Shown: positions 11,101 through 21,831 of the stretch, piece by piece
Layout: every line of letters begins with the position of its first letter
Numbering within the stretch: the first letter of the stretch is position 1
Origin: Irineochytrium annulatum
Lineage: Eukaryota; Chytridiomycota; Chytridiomycetes; Chytridiales; Chytridiaceae
DNA length: 41,730 bases
Reading direction: 5' to 3'
Assembly (NCBI GenBank): GCA_027600665.1
Contig: JADGJL010000110.1
Span: 1 to 41,730 of the forward strand
Program-made: the position numbers and the translations under genes
Notes under the pieces: model-generated
What the model was told of the DNA's origin: nothing
Database searches by the model: none
What the model saw: only the letters and a program-made list of their open reading frames with translations

Positions 11101-12058
11101 TGAATGGACCGTGTAGGGAGCTGTGCGGTATTTTCTGCTTCTCCATGCAGTTTGTCATCCTTATTGAGTTAATTGGTACAACGGTTTTACCTGCTGCCAT
11201 TATGTTTACTCTGTAAGTTATCGCGCACTACTTCGTTTGCTTCAAGTCGCTTTAACGCTTATTCTCTCGTTCTTCGCTAGGCTCCTGATCATCATGGCCA
11301 TCATTGGCCCCGTTGTGCCCGTGATCCCCCTACTTCTCCTCGCCGCCATCCTGGGCCTCCCGGCCATTCTCGTCCTCCTGACCACCCGCCGCGTCGTCTA
11401 CATATACTGGATGATGATCTACCTCATGGCCCTGCCCATTTGGAACTTCGTCCTCCCCGTCTACGCATTCTGGCACTTCGACGACTTCTCCTGGGGTCAG
11501 ACGCGCGTGATCGAGGGCGAGAAGAAGGACGACGCGCACGGTGGTTCGGACGGGAAGAAGATCGACGCAAAAGCCGTGCCGTTCCGTCGGTGGGCGGACT
11601 GGGAGGTTGAGAGGCGGAAGGCGGCAAACGCGACGGCTGAGCGGAGGAAGCTGAAGAAGAAGGGGCACCGTCTGTCGGATACAGCGTCGACGCACAGCTT
11701 GGGTCCTGGCGTGTCGGCGAGCCCGAGCAGGGACGCGAGCGCGTTGGACCTTGCCGAGCATATGGGGAGGGCGGACGTGGGAGGGCTAACGATCGAGGGT
11801 GGGATGCTGAGCATACCGAAGAACACGAAGAGCAAGTCCATGACGCATGTGGATATCGGGGTCCCCGCTGAGGAGAGCGGGAGGATGTTTGGGGATGGTC
11901 TTAGCCAGAGCGGTGGCAGGGCAGGCGTGCCGACCGTAACCGCCTCTGAGGCTGACAGCTCAAAGCAGTTCGACGCGGCTAGCGTGGAGAGCGCCGTAAC
12001 CGCAAATGACCCATCTTCTCAGCTGTTCTTGGGATTACGAACCCAAACCAAATCATGA
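8156..12058 (+). CDS. Chitin synthase, class IV / Chs3-type (6 exons)
   Basis: Exons 8156-8589, 8645-9948, 10012-10625, 10673-11073, 11117-11212 and 11281-12058; 1208 aa. UDP-GlcNAc-dependent chitin polymerase of the plasma membrane and chitosomes. The N-terminus has a Pro/Arg-rich leader, [16 protein letters not shown], then hydrophobic segments ([18 protein letters not shown]). A cytochrome-b5-like stretch ([20 protein letters not shown]) is typical of class IV. Another TM follows ([20 protein letters not shown]), then a low-complexity linker. The GT2 core carries [18 protein letters not shown] (D740, D742), GEDRFL (D861) and the product-site QRRRW (899-903). C-terminal TMs and the class-typical [13 protein letters not shown] follow, then a ~160-residue disordered tail. 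Start chosen at the ATG giving a continuous charged leader; an upstream exon is not excluded. The SPT small-subunit gene follows, same strand. Confidence 0.95.
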
Positions 12059-12371
12059 AATCTCCTGCATTCAAATTACTGAGCTCATATGGGCAGTTAA
12101 CGGTTTTGTTTCTTCGTGGCAGCGGAATCAATAGTAATACATCATGCATCTTATGGCGTCTACGTGATATTAGTTGGCCGTTCAAAGATGTTGGGAAAAA
12201 ATGCTCGTTACCAGGCCCTTATCGCCGTTGCTACACAGCTGCCTGCTTCGTTCTCCAAGTGTATGCAGAATGGGGGCCCGTTCAGACTCTCCTGAAGCGG
12301 TTTCAATGACCAAGCCGTTGGCGATCGCCCGAAAATACCTCAACTCTACACTCTCCTTCGACCGACCGACG
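12059..12371. other. Intergenic between chitin synthase and SPT small subunit
   Basis: 313 bp, same-strand gap. It should hold the chitin synthase 3' UTR and the promoter of the small downstream gene. No distinct element recognised. Confidence 0.35.
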
Positions 12372-12712
12372 ATGGGCTCCTCCGTTCTTGACTGGCTGTC
12401 GCTTAAGCTTTACCAATATGAGCTAACGCTGGGTAAACCTCTTCTGCCTCCTTCTCTGTGCGGAGAGCGTTGTCTGACTCCGTTCGCAGGCCTGTACATG
12501 CTGGAGCCTTGGGAGAAGTCGGCCTTCAGTAAGTTCTTTCTCAATGGCGCTTGCTTCTTGTGGGTGCTCGTCTTCTGATCGCTCTCCCGTGGTCAGATGC
12601 GATCGTGCTGCTCTTCTTCGGGCTGTTCGTCTACACATCCTTCGCATACGTCCCTTCGTACTCCTACTACCTCGGCGAGCGGATCAAGTATTACCTGGCG
12701 GATGCTATTTGA
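12372..12712 (+). CDS. Serine palmitoyltransferase small subunit (ssSPT-like), 71 aa
   Basis: Three short exons (12372-12432, 12490-12528, 12597-12712; introns 57 and 68 nt, donors GTAAAC and GTAAGT) splice into 71 aa starting MGSSVLDWLSLKLYQYELT. The block LYMLEPWEKSAFN matches the ssSPT signature LYMLEPWE.(T/S)xFN of animal SPTSSA/B, followed by one TM segment (IVLLFFGLFVYTSFAYVPSY) and an amphipathic tail. Length equals that of human SPTSSA. The subunit activates the ER-membrane SPT heterodimer, which condenses serine with palmitoyl-CoA in the first step of sphingolipid synthesis. It is easily missed because no exon exceeds 39 codons. Its functional analogue in budding yeast, Tsc3, is much diverged. 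Confidence 0.9.
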
Positions 12713-12904
12713 TGGGATTGGGGCTGTTTCACTCACGGGGTTCGGACTTCGGGAATGCAATCAATGTCCGCCCTCCCCCGAATGAATAATCGACTTTTAC
12801 AATCGTTCAACATCGGATCCGTTATTTAATGTACCTGTGCCGTGGTGTAATTATGATTATATTTGAATGCGAGATACGTGCGGCCCAACTACAGGCAAAC
12901 AGTG

Positions 12905-13903
12905 TTACTCCGTGAAGACCTTTACAGTGCCGTCCTTCGACGACGAAACCAAGATGTCGTCCTTCGGGTGATACGCGACGCAAGTGACGAGCTTCGTATG
13001 TGGGTGCAGTGTCTTCTCCAGCTTGCCCTCCACAAGATCCCAAAAACAAATTTTGCCATCCTCGCTGCCGCTGATCACGTGAGCGTCGCTGTTCGTCAGC
13101 GTGCTCGCAACCTTATACTCGTGATTTTTGTGACCCTTGTAGCTAGTTTCGAGCGTCAGGTGGTTCTTCTTCCAAGTTTTTGGCACGTACTCAGCAAGTA
13201 GCTCCCCGTTGTCCTTGTCAAACAGTCGTATAGTATCATCCAAACTGCTCGCCAGGACGCAATTGTTGTCGTTCGAGAACGACGCGCACGTCACCGGGTG
13301 CCCGACCTTGTCCTCTATGCAAAGCCCCATCCGGAGGTCATAATTCCTCAGGCACCCGTCCACGGAAGCCGTCAAGATCTCAGACTCCCCAACGGCGACG
13401 GAGGTCACGGAGTCCTTTGCGTCCGCCATGGATTGGATGGGCCGCTCGGACTGGGAGCGAAGGTCCCAACACTTCACAACGGCGTCGTAGCTCCCGCTTA
13501 CGCAAACTGTTGCCTCCTGGTTGAGCGCGACGTCGTTAACACGCGCGGCGTGGCCGGAGAATCGGCGGATGACGCGACCCGTGCCCACGTCCCAGACGAA
13601 CACGGCGCGGTCGCCGCCACAGGAGACGAAGCGAGTATTATCGGGCGCTCTTTTTCGCGTTGATCAGCTTCTCTCCACAAACAACACAAACAAGATAAAA
13701 GATGATACGTACATATCAATTCCAAGAACCTCCCACCCGTGTCCCGAGTATGTCTTGATGCACAGGCCCGACCGCGGATTCCACAGCTTCACCAGCTTGT
13801 CGTGGCTCCCCGTCGCCAGGTAATTCCCCTCCTTGTTAAATCGCACCACGTTTACCGCGGCCGAGTGGCCCGTCAGCGTCCGGGACTCAATGAGCGGCAG
13901 CAT
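12905..13903 (-). CDS. WDR83: WDR83/MORG1-like seven-bladed WD40 protein (2 exons)
   Basis: Minus-strand exons 13713-13903 and 12905-13649 (intron 63 nt, GTACGT donor) give 311 aa, close to the human length of 315. The start MLPLIESRTLTGHS leads straight into blade 1 (RFNKEGNYLATGSHDKLVKL). Subsequent blades include SCGGDRAVFVWDVGTG, SGSYDAVVKCWDLRSQ, DGCLRNYDLRMG, ASSLDDTIRLFDKDNGELL and ISGSEDGKICFWDLVEGKL. SYKGHKNHEYK and YDLRMG are hallmarks of WDR83. Between the LFDKDNGELL blade and GHKN is a ~20-residue insertion (YVPKTWKKNHLTLETS). Known roles of the family are scaffolding MAPK modules and association with the spliceosome; which applies here is unknown. It ends 192 bp from the convergent SPT gene and shares a short promoter with the oxygenase. 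Confidence 0.92.
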
Positions 13904-13995
13904 CGCCCGTTATCCCCGCAGTTCCATCAGACAGTGCAGAACGTGGAATTGACCTCTCAGACACTCCTGACCAGCTCCCGCATCCCGCACGGGCC
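13904..13995. promoter_or_regulatory. 92-bp bidirectional promoter
   Basis: Only 92 bp separate the start codons of the WDR83-like gene (minus) and the 2OG oxygenase gene (plus). Both promoters and 5' UTRs must lie here or overlap the genes. No TATA-like box is visible; the stretch is GC-rich. Confidence 0.6.
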
Positions 13996-15191
13996 ATGAC
14001 GGCCTCGCTCCCAATCATCGACGTGTCGCCGTTCGTGGCCGAGATGGAAGGCCGTGCCGACGCCGATACGGCCCGGGCGAAGGCGGCCGTCGCTGTTGAA
14101 ATCGACAAGGCCTGCAGGGAGTACGGGTTCTTTTATTTAAAAGGCCATGGGATCCCGATGGAGCTGTACGAGAGCGTCAAGACGAAGTCGAGGGACTTTT
14201 TCCAGCTGCCTCAGGAGGGTAATGATCGTTGCTTCATTTACTTGTTGCGAATTGCTTGTTGCTAACATTGCTAACAAACGCTTAGAAAAGGAGAAGATCT
14301 CAATCACGAAGTCGGATTTGTCGCGTGGCTATCAACGGTAACAACATAAGGACGTTACGAGTATTAAGCATACTACAGGCTCGGGCAAAACGTGACAAAG
14401 TATCAAAACGATTGGCATGAGGCGATAGGTTCGGCCACTGCAATCAGCTCATCTAATCTGCAGAATAGACCTCTACGCGGACGTCAACAGCGACCACCCC
14501 ATCCATAAAATCGACACCAAGTGCCTCAAGGGCAAGAACCCGACCATTCAGAAACCCGACGGTATGAACGCAGAACTCCACCGCTACATCTCCTCCTGCC
14601 TCAAGGTCGGCGCCGCGACCATGCGCGCCATCGCCCTCGGCCTGAACCTCCCCGAGACATTTTTCGACAAGCTGAACGACGAGAGCTTCTGGGTCATGCG
14701 CCTGATCGGGTATCCGCCCTTGCAACGGTCGACGGACTCCAACGTCGGGATCAGCTGCGGGGAGCACACGGACTACGGGTGCCTGACGTTGCTGAATCAG
14801 GATGACACGACGGGGGCGCTGCAGGTGTTGACCAAGAGCGGGGAGTGGATGAATGTGGATCCCATTAAGGGCGTGTTCGTGGTCAATATCGGGGATATGG
14901 TTAACGTAAGCTCTTTTCTTTCGTTCCGCCCGACGAATGCTGATCTGCCTTCAATGGTAGGTGTGGACAAATGACTTGTACAAGGCGACCCTGCATCGGG
15001 TAATACACCAAAAGGAAGGTTACCGAGTTTCGGTCCCGTTCTTCTACGAGCCGAACTTTACGACGGTTGTTTCGCCACTGCCGAATTGCGTGGCTGAAAG
15101 CGGTGGAATTGAGCTGCACAAGTCCGTCATGTATGGGACACACCTTCTATCGAAAGTGTCGAACAATTTTACGGAGTCGGAGGGGAAGTAG
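13996..15191 (+). CDS. 2-oxoglutarate/Fe(II)-dependent oxygenase, IPNS-like (5 exons)
   Basis: Exons 13996-14218, 14286-14337, 14379-14428, 14469-14905 and 14961-15191; 330 aa. An N-terminal DIOX_N-type half (PIIDVSPFV, EYGFFYLKGHGIP, SRDFFQLP, LSRGYQR) precedes the jelly-roll catalytic domain. The iron triad is visible as H208-x-D210 in GEHTDYGCLTLL and H266 in LHRVIH. The 2-oxoglutarate anchor R276-x-S278 lies in YRVSVPFF. All catalytic residues are present, so the enzyme should be active. Substrate is unknown: this superfamily covers isopenicillin N synthase, gibberellin oxidases and many fungal genes of unknown substrate. Nothing nearby points to a biosynthetic cluster. The introns are very short (40, 41, 55, 67 nt); the third has a GTTCGG donor. 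Confidence 0.92.
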
Positions 15192-15344
15192 GAGAGAGCA
15201 GTCCTTTCATATCATCTGGCGCACTTGCATACAAAAAAGAATTCACTATTGAAGGGGTTTTACTTACATGATCTTGGTAACGTCCGGCCCAGACTTTTTT
15301 TTGCTGGGTGCGGGGAGGAACTCTGCCCATCGCTCTCTCCCCCA

Positions 15345-17395
15345 ATGACAGCGACGCCCGCGGACGAGAGGCCTGGCACCATCCTCATATGTAGGAACAA
15401 GCACTTCCCTTACATCGCCTCCTACCATGGGCCGTGGCTGTCGCTCCCTGTCGAGATCTTCTCCAGCCTTGTGGAGATAAATGCCGCTACGAAGCCCTCG
15501 CCCGTGGACGTCACCGTCTTCCGCAACCTCCTTGAGGTCCGCAAGCTCGTAGACGAGGCCTCGGATCTCGTCATCAAGGCCGTCAGCGGGCCGGCAGCCG
15601 GTGGGCCGCAGACGTATCACCATCACAACTCCGTCAATGACCTGTTTGCATCCCAATTCGGGGGCGGAGGGGTGCATAGGGCGAACATTGGGAAGGTTTC
15701 GCACATCAGGCAGCAGCGGCTGAGGGAAATGGCGGTCGCCAGGTGGGGTTGGGAAAGAACCGCGAACAGTTTGGTGGGCGAAGGCTGACTTATCATTCAG
15801 GTTGGCGAAGGCGTATCGTATAGACGAGATAGCGACGTCCGTACTGACGATGCAGTCTGCTAGCGCTCTGGACGACGTTGCCATGAGGGTACGATCTCGC
15901 CTTTTTGGGGACCTCACATGAAGCTTACCATTGGCGGCAGGTGCTGAAACGGAACCCGAACAACCTGGATGCACTCTACGTCCACTTCTTTCACGAAAAG
16001 ATCCCGTCCCGAATGCTGGCTCAGTCGACAACAACTGCGGCGCTGGACCGCCTAATTGAGAGCTCGCCAGGGGTTCCCGAGTACTACCGCACGCGCGCGA
16101 TGGCCCACGGTTTCCGCGAGGAGTTCCCGTTGGCGCTCAGAGACTTCAAAACAGCGATCGCACTGACGCAACGCAGAAGGCAGCAGCACGCTTCGTCGGA
16201 GGAGGGGCAGGGGTGTGAAAGCCAGCTGTACTTCCTGAGGGCCGCGTGCACGCACCAGTACGCCGTGCATCTGATGGAGAAGCCGATTCAGAAGATCAAC
16301 GAGCTTTTCGCGCGTCCACCGCCCGCCGCCGCTGCTGGCGGAGCAACACTTGCCACTACCCCACCTCCTACTGCTACGAAGACTGCCAGCGTAGCGTTGA
16401 CGACCACAACGAAGACGGGCACGCCACCGGACCATCTTCGCGCTCCGTTTGACCTGTATCGCCCTGGGTTGGAGAAAAACGCGGACCAAATAAAGGCGCT
16501 GGCGCGGAAGAGTATTCGGGATTACTGCCACTTCTTGTCCTTCTACCCGAACGGCCTGCCCGCTTTTCTACACCCGGTCGGATCGGACAGTACCACGCCA
16601 CCACCCGGATCCCCACCACTATCGCCCTCCTCCCTTACAGACGACGGGAAGGTCGAGAGCCTCTCGGAGTTCATCTCGGCGTTGCCGTCAAAGGCAGACC
16701 TCTCCTCTCTGATACCGACCTCCGCCTCCAAAGCTGTCGTCCCGAGGTCTGCTGGCGCAACTACTCCAACGCCGTCGCCCTTCAAGTCGTCGGACCCCCG
16801 CTTCCAACACTCCCAACCGCCACCGCAACCGCAGTGCGGCACGGGCTGCCTGCACTGCTCGGGCCTCGTCGGAGCGTATCACCCGCTCCTGGTTGAGGCC
16901 TGGTACTTGATTGGGATAAACTACATGATTCTGGGCGAGTGGGCGACCGCGATCCGGTGGCACGAGCGCGTGCTCCAGATGCAGAACCTGAACGACGGGT
17001 ACCCCTTCTTTCTGCCGGCGCGATCGATGGGGCAGTCGGATTTCACGGAGATCGTGCAGAACCTTAGGAGGGTGTATCAGCCGCAGGCGCCGCAGCTACC
17101 GCCGCCGATTAAGCAAGGGAAGCTGCTGATGTTGGCGATCAAGGAGAAGGGGGAGGAGGACGGCGACGGTGCGGGCGCGGGACAGCAGGTGGTGCCCATT
17201 GGTGGTGAGAAGGCGGCGGTTCGGAGGTCGGCCAGCTCGCCGAGCGTGAAGAAGAAGGCGCTGGGGGATGGGAAGGACGGCGGGAAAGGGAAGACGCCTG
17301 GGTCGAAGTATAACCTGCACACGAAACGGGTAGACACGGTGTTGGTGTGGTTGCAGAGGGAGGTTTTGGGTGCTGGGAAGACGGCTGCGGCTTGA
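15345..17395 (+). CDS. Conserved fungal TPR-like protein, function unknown (3 exons)
   Basis: Exons 15345-15742, 15801-15888 and 15941-17395; 646 aa. The N-terminus RNKHFPYIASYHGPWLSLP, then LPVEIFSSL, the helical LAKAYRIDEIA..VLTMQSASAL and RNPNNLDALYVHFFHEKIP look like proteins I remember as conserved in filamentous fungi without a clear function (memory, no name assured). The middle has TPR-like helical pairs (EYYRTRAMAHGFREEFPLAL, LRDFKTAIAL, LYFLRAACTHQYAVHLMEKP). A Pro/Thr/Ser linker, CGTGCLHCSG (possible metal site) and a last helical pair (EAWYLIGINYMILGEWATAI) follow. The C-terminal 100 residues are Lys/Gly-rich and disordered, ending in a short helix. No catalytic motif. A longer frame runs upstream to 15225, but the ATG at 15345 is the first convincing start. 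Confidence 0.8.
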
Positions 17396-17443
17396 GGCTG
17401 CCGCTTTTAGGCTTTCCGCGAGGTGACTTTGTATTTTTGCGGT

Positions 17444-17449
17444 AATAAA
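17444..17449 (+). terminator. Candidate poly(A) signal AATAAA
   Basis: AATAAA 49 bases after the stop of the TPR-like gene, inside an AT-rich tract; position fits a cleavage/polyadenylation signal. Confidence 0.5.
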
Positions 17450-17758
17450 AACCAAACCCTTGATGGCTGCTTTTTGGTGCGAATATTGCTCCTTTATGTA
17501 TAAACGGACGTTTTTAAAGATTATGCGAGCGATGCGTCCAGTTGCTGGCGACGTGCTCCTGAATTCAAACATCTGCATTTAAACGCTGCCATAATCTCGA
17601 CTTGCGCAGCCCGTTGATGAAGTGACAGAGAAGCACCTCAACATAATTGTAGATATGTGCTTGGAGCATACGCCTTCCATATCGACGTTTTACTGAATTA
17701 CTTTCACATCCTCGTGGGCGGCGTTAACCAAGAAGGTCCACAACTTCCAACTTTGCCC
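17450..17758. other. Intergenic before amidase gene
   Basis: 309 bp carrying the TPR-like gene's 3' flank and the amidase promoter. The amidase frame is open back to 17657, but the earlier start would add a non-homologous stretch. Nothing else seen. Confidence 0.35.
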
Positions 17759-19886
17759 ATGGCCAACCACCAGGATGGGGACGACGCCCTCACGGTGGCG
17801 ACGACCGTCGCCCAGCCCAATGTATCTGTCGTCGACAAGATACACGCTCCAGTCATGGCCGGAATCGCTCTCGCAGGTGCGCTTTCTCCTTTCCGGTGTG
17901 ATCACTGACCGCGCGCTTCAGCCATGACCTACGTTGCCGAGACGATTCCCGGCCTTCCCTATTACATCGCGAGCACGGGCGGCCTGCACGCGCTCCGCAC
18001 GCTCGATCGCTTCAGGGACGACGTGATGACCACGAGCCCGTTACCCGACCCGGGCTGGGAGCGGAATGTGGGCGAGACCGCCGCGTCGCTGACGATGGAC
18101 GAGATCTGCGATGCCGCTGGCGCGAAGAACGCGCGTTCCGTCGTTCAGGGGTGGAGGTCGTTTAGGGACTTCAGGGACGTTTACAGGGCCGGCAAGATTA
18201 CGCCAGTGGATGTAAGTGTGCTCAACGCGACAGGCGATTAACGACGGCGATGAATAGGTGGCCAATCGCATTCTGGAGCTCATCCCGTCGACACACTCGA
18301 CTCCCCGGACGCTGAACGACCTACACCATATCAACGCAATTGCGCAGATCGACGCCACGACTGTGCTCCGCGACGCCAGGGCCAGTCAGGCACGTTACGA
18401 GGCTGGGAAACCCCTTTCGGTCCTGGATGGCGTGCCCGTAGTGGTCAAGGAGGAGGTCGACGTGGTAGGGTACGAGACGACATGTGGGACCCGTTTCGTC
18501 AACAAGGGAAACCCCGCTGAGAGGGACGCGCACGCCGTAGCGAGGCTGAGGGCGCTCGGGTGTCTGGTGCTTGGAAAGTCGACTATGGAGGAGTGGGGTT
18601 GGAGGTTCGTCTTCAAGAAATGCTTTCGTCGCTAAGCAATTCTTCAGCGTGTTCGGCGCCAACTCGGCCGGTGGCGTTGCCAGGAACGCCTTCGACCTCG
18701 AACGCTCCTGTGGTGGCTCGTCGAGCGGCAGCGCGGGTGCAGTTGCGGGTGGCTTCTGCCCTATCGCGATTGGGTGCGACGGCGGCGGCTCCATCAGGAT
18801 TCCCGCGTCCTTCTGCGGGTGCTTTGGTTTAAAGCCCACCCACGGACGAGTTTCGAGGAGGGGTGAATGTAAGGACTTGCTTGTCAGAGATCACATCTTT
18901 TTTATGGGTCTAATCGCATCTCTCTCCATACAGTCCCCGTGACGTCGACCGTCAGCGTGCAGGGTCCCATTGCAACCACCGCCGACGACATGACGGTCGC
19001 GTACCTCGCCATGGCGGGTGTTGACCCTGAGGTATACCACGTCCCGTCCTATGCCTATTTTTTCTGACGCCTTCCCTCAGGACGGTCTCACCAACGCCCA
19101 GCCCCCCGTCTACGTGCCCCGCACCTACCTTAACCCCACCATGTCCGGCATCCGCGTGGGCGTCCTGCCAGCTTACTCCGCCCAGACGTCCAACCGTGCT
19201 ATCTCGCGCCAAATGGCTTTCATTCAGCGGAAGCTGGTTGATGCCGGGGCCGAGCTCGTCGAGGTTGACATTCCTGATCTGGAGACCATCCGAAAGGCGC
19301 ATGCCATCGCCATCAGCTGCGAGATGTTTAACGCGATGGAGGGAAGGAAGGGCCAGGGCGAGCTTTACTTCTCGACGAGGACCATGATGGCGGCTATGAG
19401 GACCTGCGACGCGAGGGATTACGGTTCGTTTAATTGTTTCCCCAATTTTAATGCTGCATCGCTTATGCATTTCGGCGCCATAAACCAGTCCGCGCGAACC
19501 AAGTTAGGACGCACTTGATTCGTACGCTCACACACCTCTTCTCCCGCGCCGGCCATAACCTCCACCTGATCCTCACGCCCTCCACCGCCATCACCGCGCC
19601 CCGCCTGCCCTCGCAGTCCGCCCTCCGATACGGCCTCTCCGACGTGCCGGCCTCGGGCGACGCGATGCGGTACGCGTTCATCGCCAATTTTGGCGGCATA
19701 CCGGCGGTTTCGTGCCCCGTGGGGGTCGATGACGATGGAATGCCAGTCGGGGTGCAGTTCATGGCGGAGTGGTGGGCCGAGGGGAGGCTGTGCGAGGCCG
19801 CCAAGTGGGTTGAGCGGGAGGTTGTAAAGGCTGGCGAGGGGATAAAGACGCCGAAGGCGTGGATTGGAGATTTGTGCAAGCTGTGA
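17759..19886 (+). CDS. Amidase-signature hydrolase, FAAH-like (7 exons)
   Basis: Exons 17759-17876, 17922-18211, 18258-18604, 18648-18868, 18934-19031, 19081-19423 and 19489-19886; 604 aa. The Ser-Ser-Lys triad of the amidase-signature family is intact: K200 in [11 protein letters not shown], the bridging Ser in [15 protein letters not shown] (about S277), and nucleophile S300 in [13 protein letters not shown]. Flanking conserved blocks are [46 protein letters not shown] and [21 protein letters not shown]. Residues 1-130 form a leader before the usual amidase start, as in FAAH-type enzymes, but no clear TM anchor is seen. Likely hydrolyses a primary or fatty acyl amide; substrate not predictable. 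Two introns use GTTCGT donors. The last junction restores [18 protein letters not shown], which supports it. A possible poly(A) signal AATAAA is at 19976-19981. Confidence 0.92.
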
Positions 19887-20469
19887 TGTTCCCCTTAAAT
19901 TGCGACCTTTTGGTCAGATAGAATGGTTACCAGTTTTATATTTTTTTTCTATGATTTCTGCTCCCACCCGTACTGAATAAACATCATCAACATATGTCTG
20001 CGTTTGATTTGTTGTTGAGTCGCTGTTCTGTGCCTGAATTTAGCCGAAAGCTACTGCTAGACATGTTTTTCTTACGCACAATGTATATGAATTAAATTCC
20101 ACACCAGCTTCCACTGCCGTGGGCAAATTATGATGCTATGATCAATCCCGCTCTTGCTAGCATCAAGATTTATGAACGGAGGTCAGTTCAAAGCGGCGAA
20201 GCGAAGCCTCTTGTCGCCGCCTTACAATGCACGGAAAATAAGCACGCTATACCAAGGAGTAATGTCTGTTATTTTAATGTGGAATACCAATACAATATGA
20301 TGCAAATATACACGAGAATCCAAAGGTGGGTGTAAACGTCAATCTAAGGCAGCGATATTTGTGCGAGGTGGGAGCCAGCCCGCCAGGCAAAATATGCCAG
20401 CAAAAGCTTCCAAGCAAATAAAATCGTCGGAAGACGGTCCTATCTTCCAAACCCCTCTCCAAATGATCC
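19887..20469. other. Convergent intergenic region (amidase / LRR-SAM)
   Basis: 583 bp of AT-rich DNA between two convergent 3' ends. AATAAA at 19976-19981 (plus) fits amidase polyadenylation. Short open frames here look random; nothing further seen. Confidence 0.4.
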
Positions 20470-21831
20470 TTAATTCAAATCCCTTATGGCGTCCACGATC
20501 CTGATCCTAACCCCCAGCTCCCTGATCCCCAGCTCAGTCTTTAGCGTCTCCGCCGTCAGATACCCGATCTTCGACCCGTCCACCCCCTTCTTCCTGAAAA
20601 CATCGACGACGGCGTCGTCGAACCCCGTGCTCCGGAGCCACCCGCACACGCGCCGCACGTCCCACTCCCGGACCTCCGACGGCGCTGACGAGGCGCTGGC
20701 GTCCGTGTTCGACCTGGCGAGCGACGACGACGATCCGCCAGCGGACGATCGCGTGTCGCTCCGGTTCAGGTTCAGGTGACGCGGGATGGGCAGCGGCGGC
20801 TTGCGCCCTGCGTCGGATCGGTGGAGGGTCGAGTATGTCGTGTCGATGCGGAGCGACGGGGCCGGGGGCTCTGTCTCCGTCCCGAACACCGCTGCGTCGT
20901 CGTCGGTCTCGTACGCGGGCGGCGGGGAGTCCACCTGAATCATGGGTGATGCGGACCCGGCGCTTGCGGACTCGGCGCCAGCGAGGCGATCCCAGTTCCG
21001 GGCCCAGCGATCACGGTCGGCGCGGGCGCGGGCGCGACGGACGAGGCAGATGGTTAGGAGCGCGAGGAGGGCGAGGAGGAGGACGGCGAGGGGGATAATG
21101 ATGGCAAGGAGGGTTTTCGTCGGGAGTCCTGGGGATAGGGGGGATGCAGGGGACGTTGTGCTTGGAGTGGCGATCATCTGGGTTGGGGCGATCATCACCA
21201 CTGGGACGGCAGTGGTGGTGGAGGTGGTTGGTGGGATGGAAACTGTCATCATCTGAGGCGGGATGGGTCTGATGCTAGCGGAGGGGAGGGTAGATGCCAT
21301 TGCAGCCACGGAGGAGGAAGTGACAGCCGGGCCGACAGGCGTGTTGATGCTGAAGGAACTCGTAAATAAAATGGAACTAGGAACATAAACAAGAACGGCG
21401 GAGTAAACTTACATCGTGACGCCCGTCGCGGCCTTCAACGACTCGGCCAACGACGGCAGGTTTCCCGACACGTCCACGGTCCCAATGTAGGACATGTCCA
21501 TATCATCGACGCCCGCCAACATGTTCCCGCTCACGTTCAGGAACATTAGGGACGTCATGCCAAATATTCCTGCGGGGAGCAAGCCCGAGAGTCTGTTCCT
21601 GCTGAGATCCAGCCTCAGCAAGCCCGGGAGAGCCGACACGCTGTCGGCGACCGTCCCTGTCCATCCGACGCCAGAGAGATCCAACGCCGTGATGGTCCCC
21701 GTTTCATCGCAGGTGATGTATGGCGCAACCCCCGGCGAGCAGCACTCCCATGTCGTGGTCGACGGGAAGCCTGGTATCGGGGGGGCGCCCCAGCCGGACA
21801 TCAGCGCGGCGGCGCGGTAGCAGTCGCTCAT
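20470..21831 (-). CDS. LRR ectodomain - TM - SAM receptor-like protein (2 exons)
   Basis: Minus exons 21413-21831 and 20470-21349 (intron 63 nt, GTAAGT donor) give 432 aa. Residues 1-140 resemble an LRR N-cap and repeats: a Cys-rich cap (DCYRAAALMSGW, TTTWECCS, ITCDETGTITALDLSG), then LPGLLRLDLSRNRLSGLLP and FGMTSLMFLNVSGNML. A Ser/Thr/Pro-rich stalk (about 140-215) leads to a TM helix (about 219-243, LLAIIIPLAVLLLALLALL) with a positive stop-transfer RRARARADR. The cytosolic part has a PPAY motif (283-286, WW-domain ligand type), a PLPIPR SH3-type motif, Ser-rich linker and a C-terminal SAM domain (about 366-432; EWDVRRVCGWLRSTGF, DGSKIGYLTAETLKTELGI). Probably a surface receptor or adaptor. 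Oddity: no signal peptide precedes the cap. In frame upstream there is a TGA within 24 bases and no good acceptor, so the N-terminus is uncertain. Confidence 0.8.

Noticed and set aside
15225..15344. Longer N-terminus for the TPR-like protein
   Set aside because: Relies on upstream sequence that looks like the 3' flank of the oxygenase gene; the ATG at 15345 directly precedes the conserved block.
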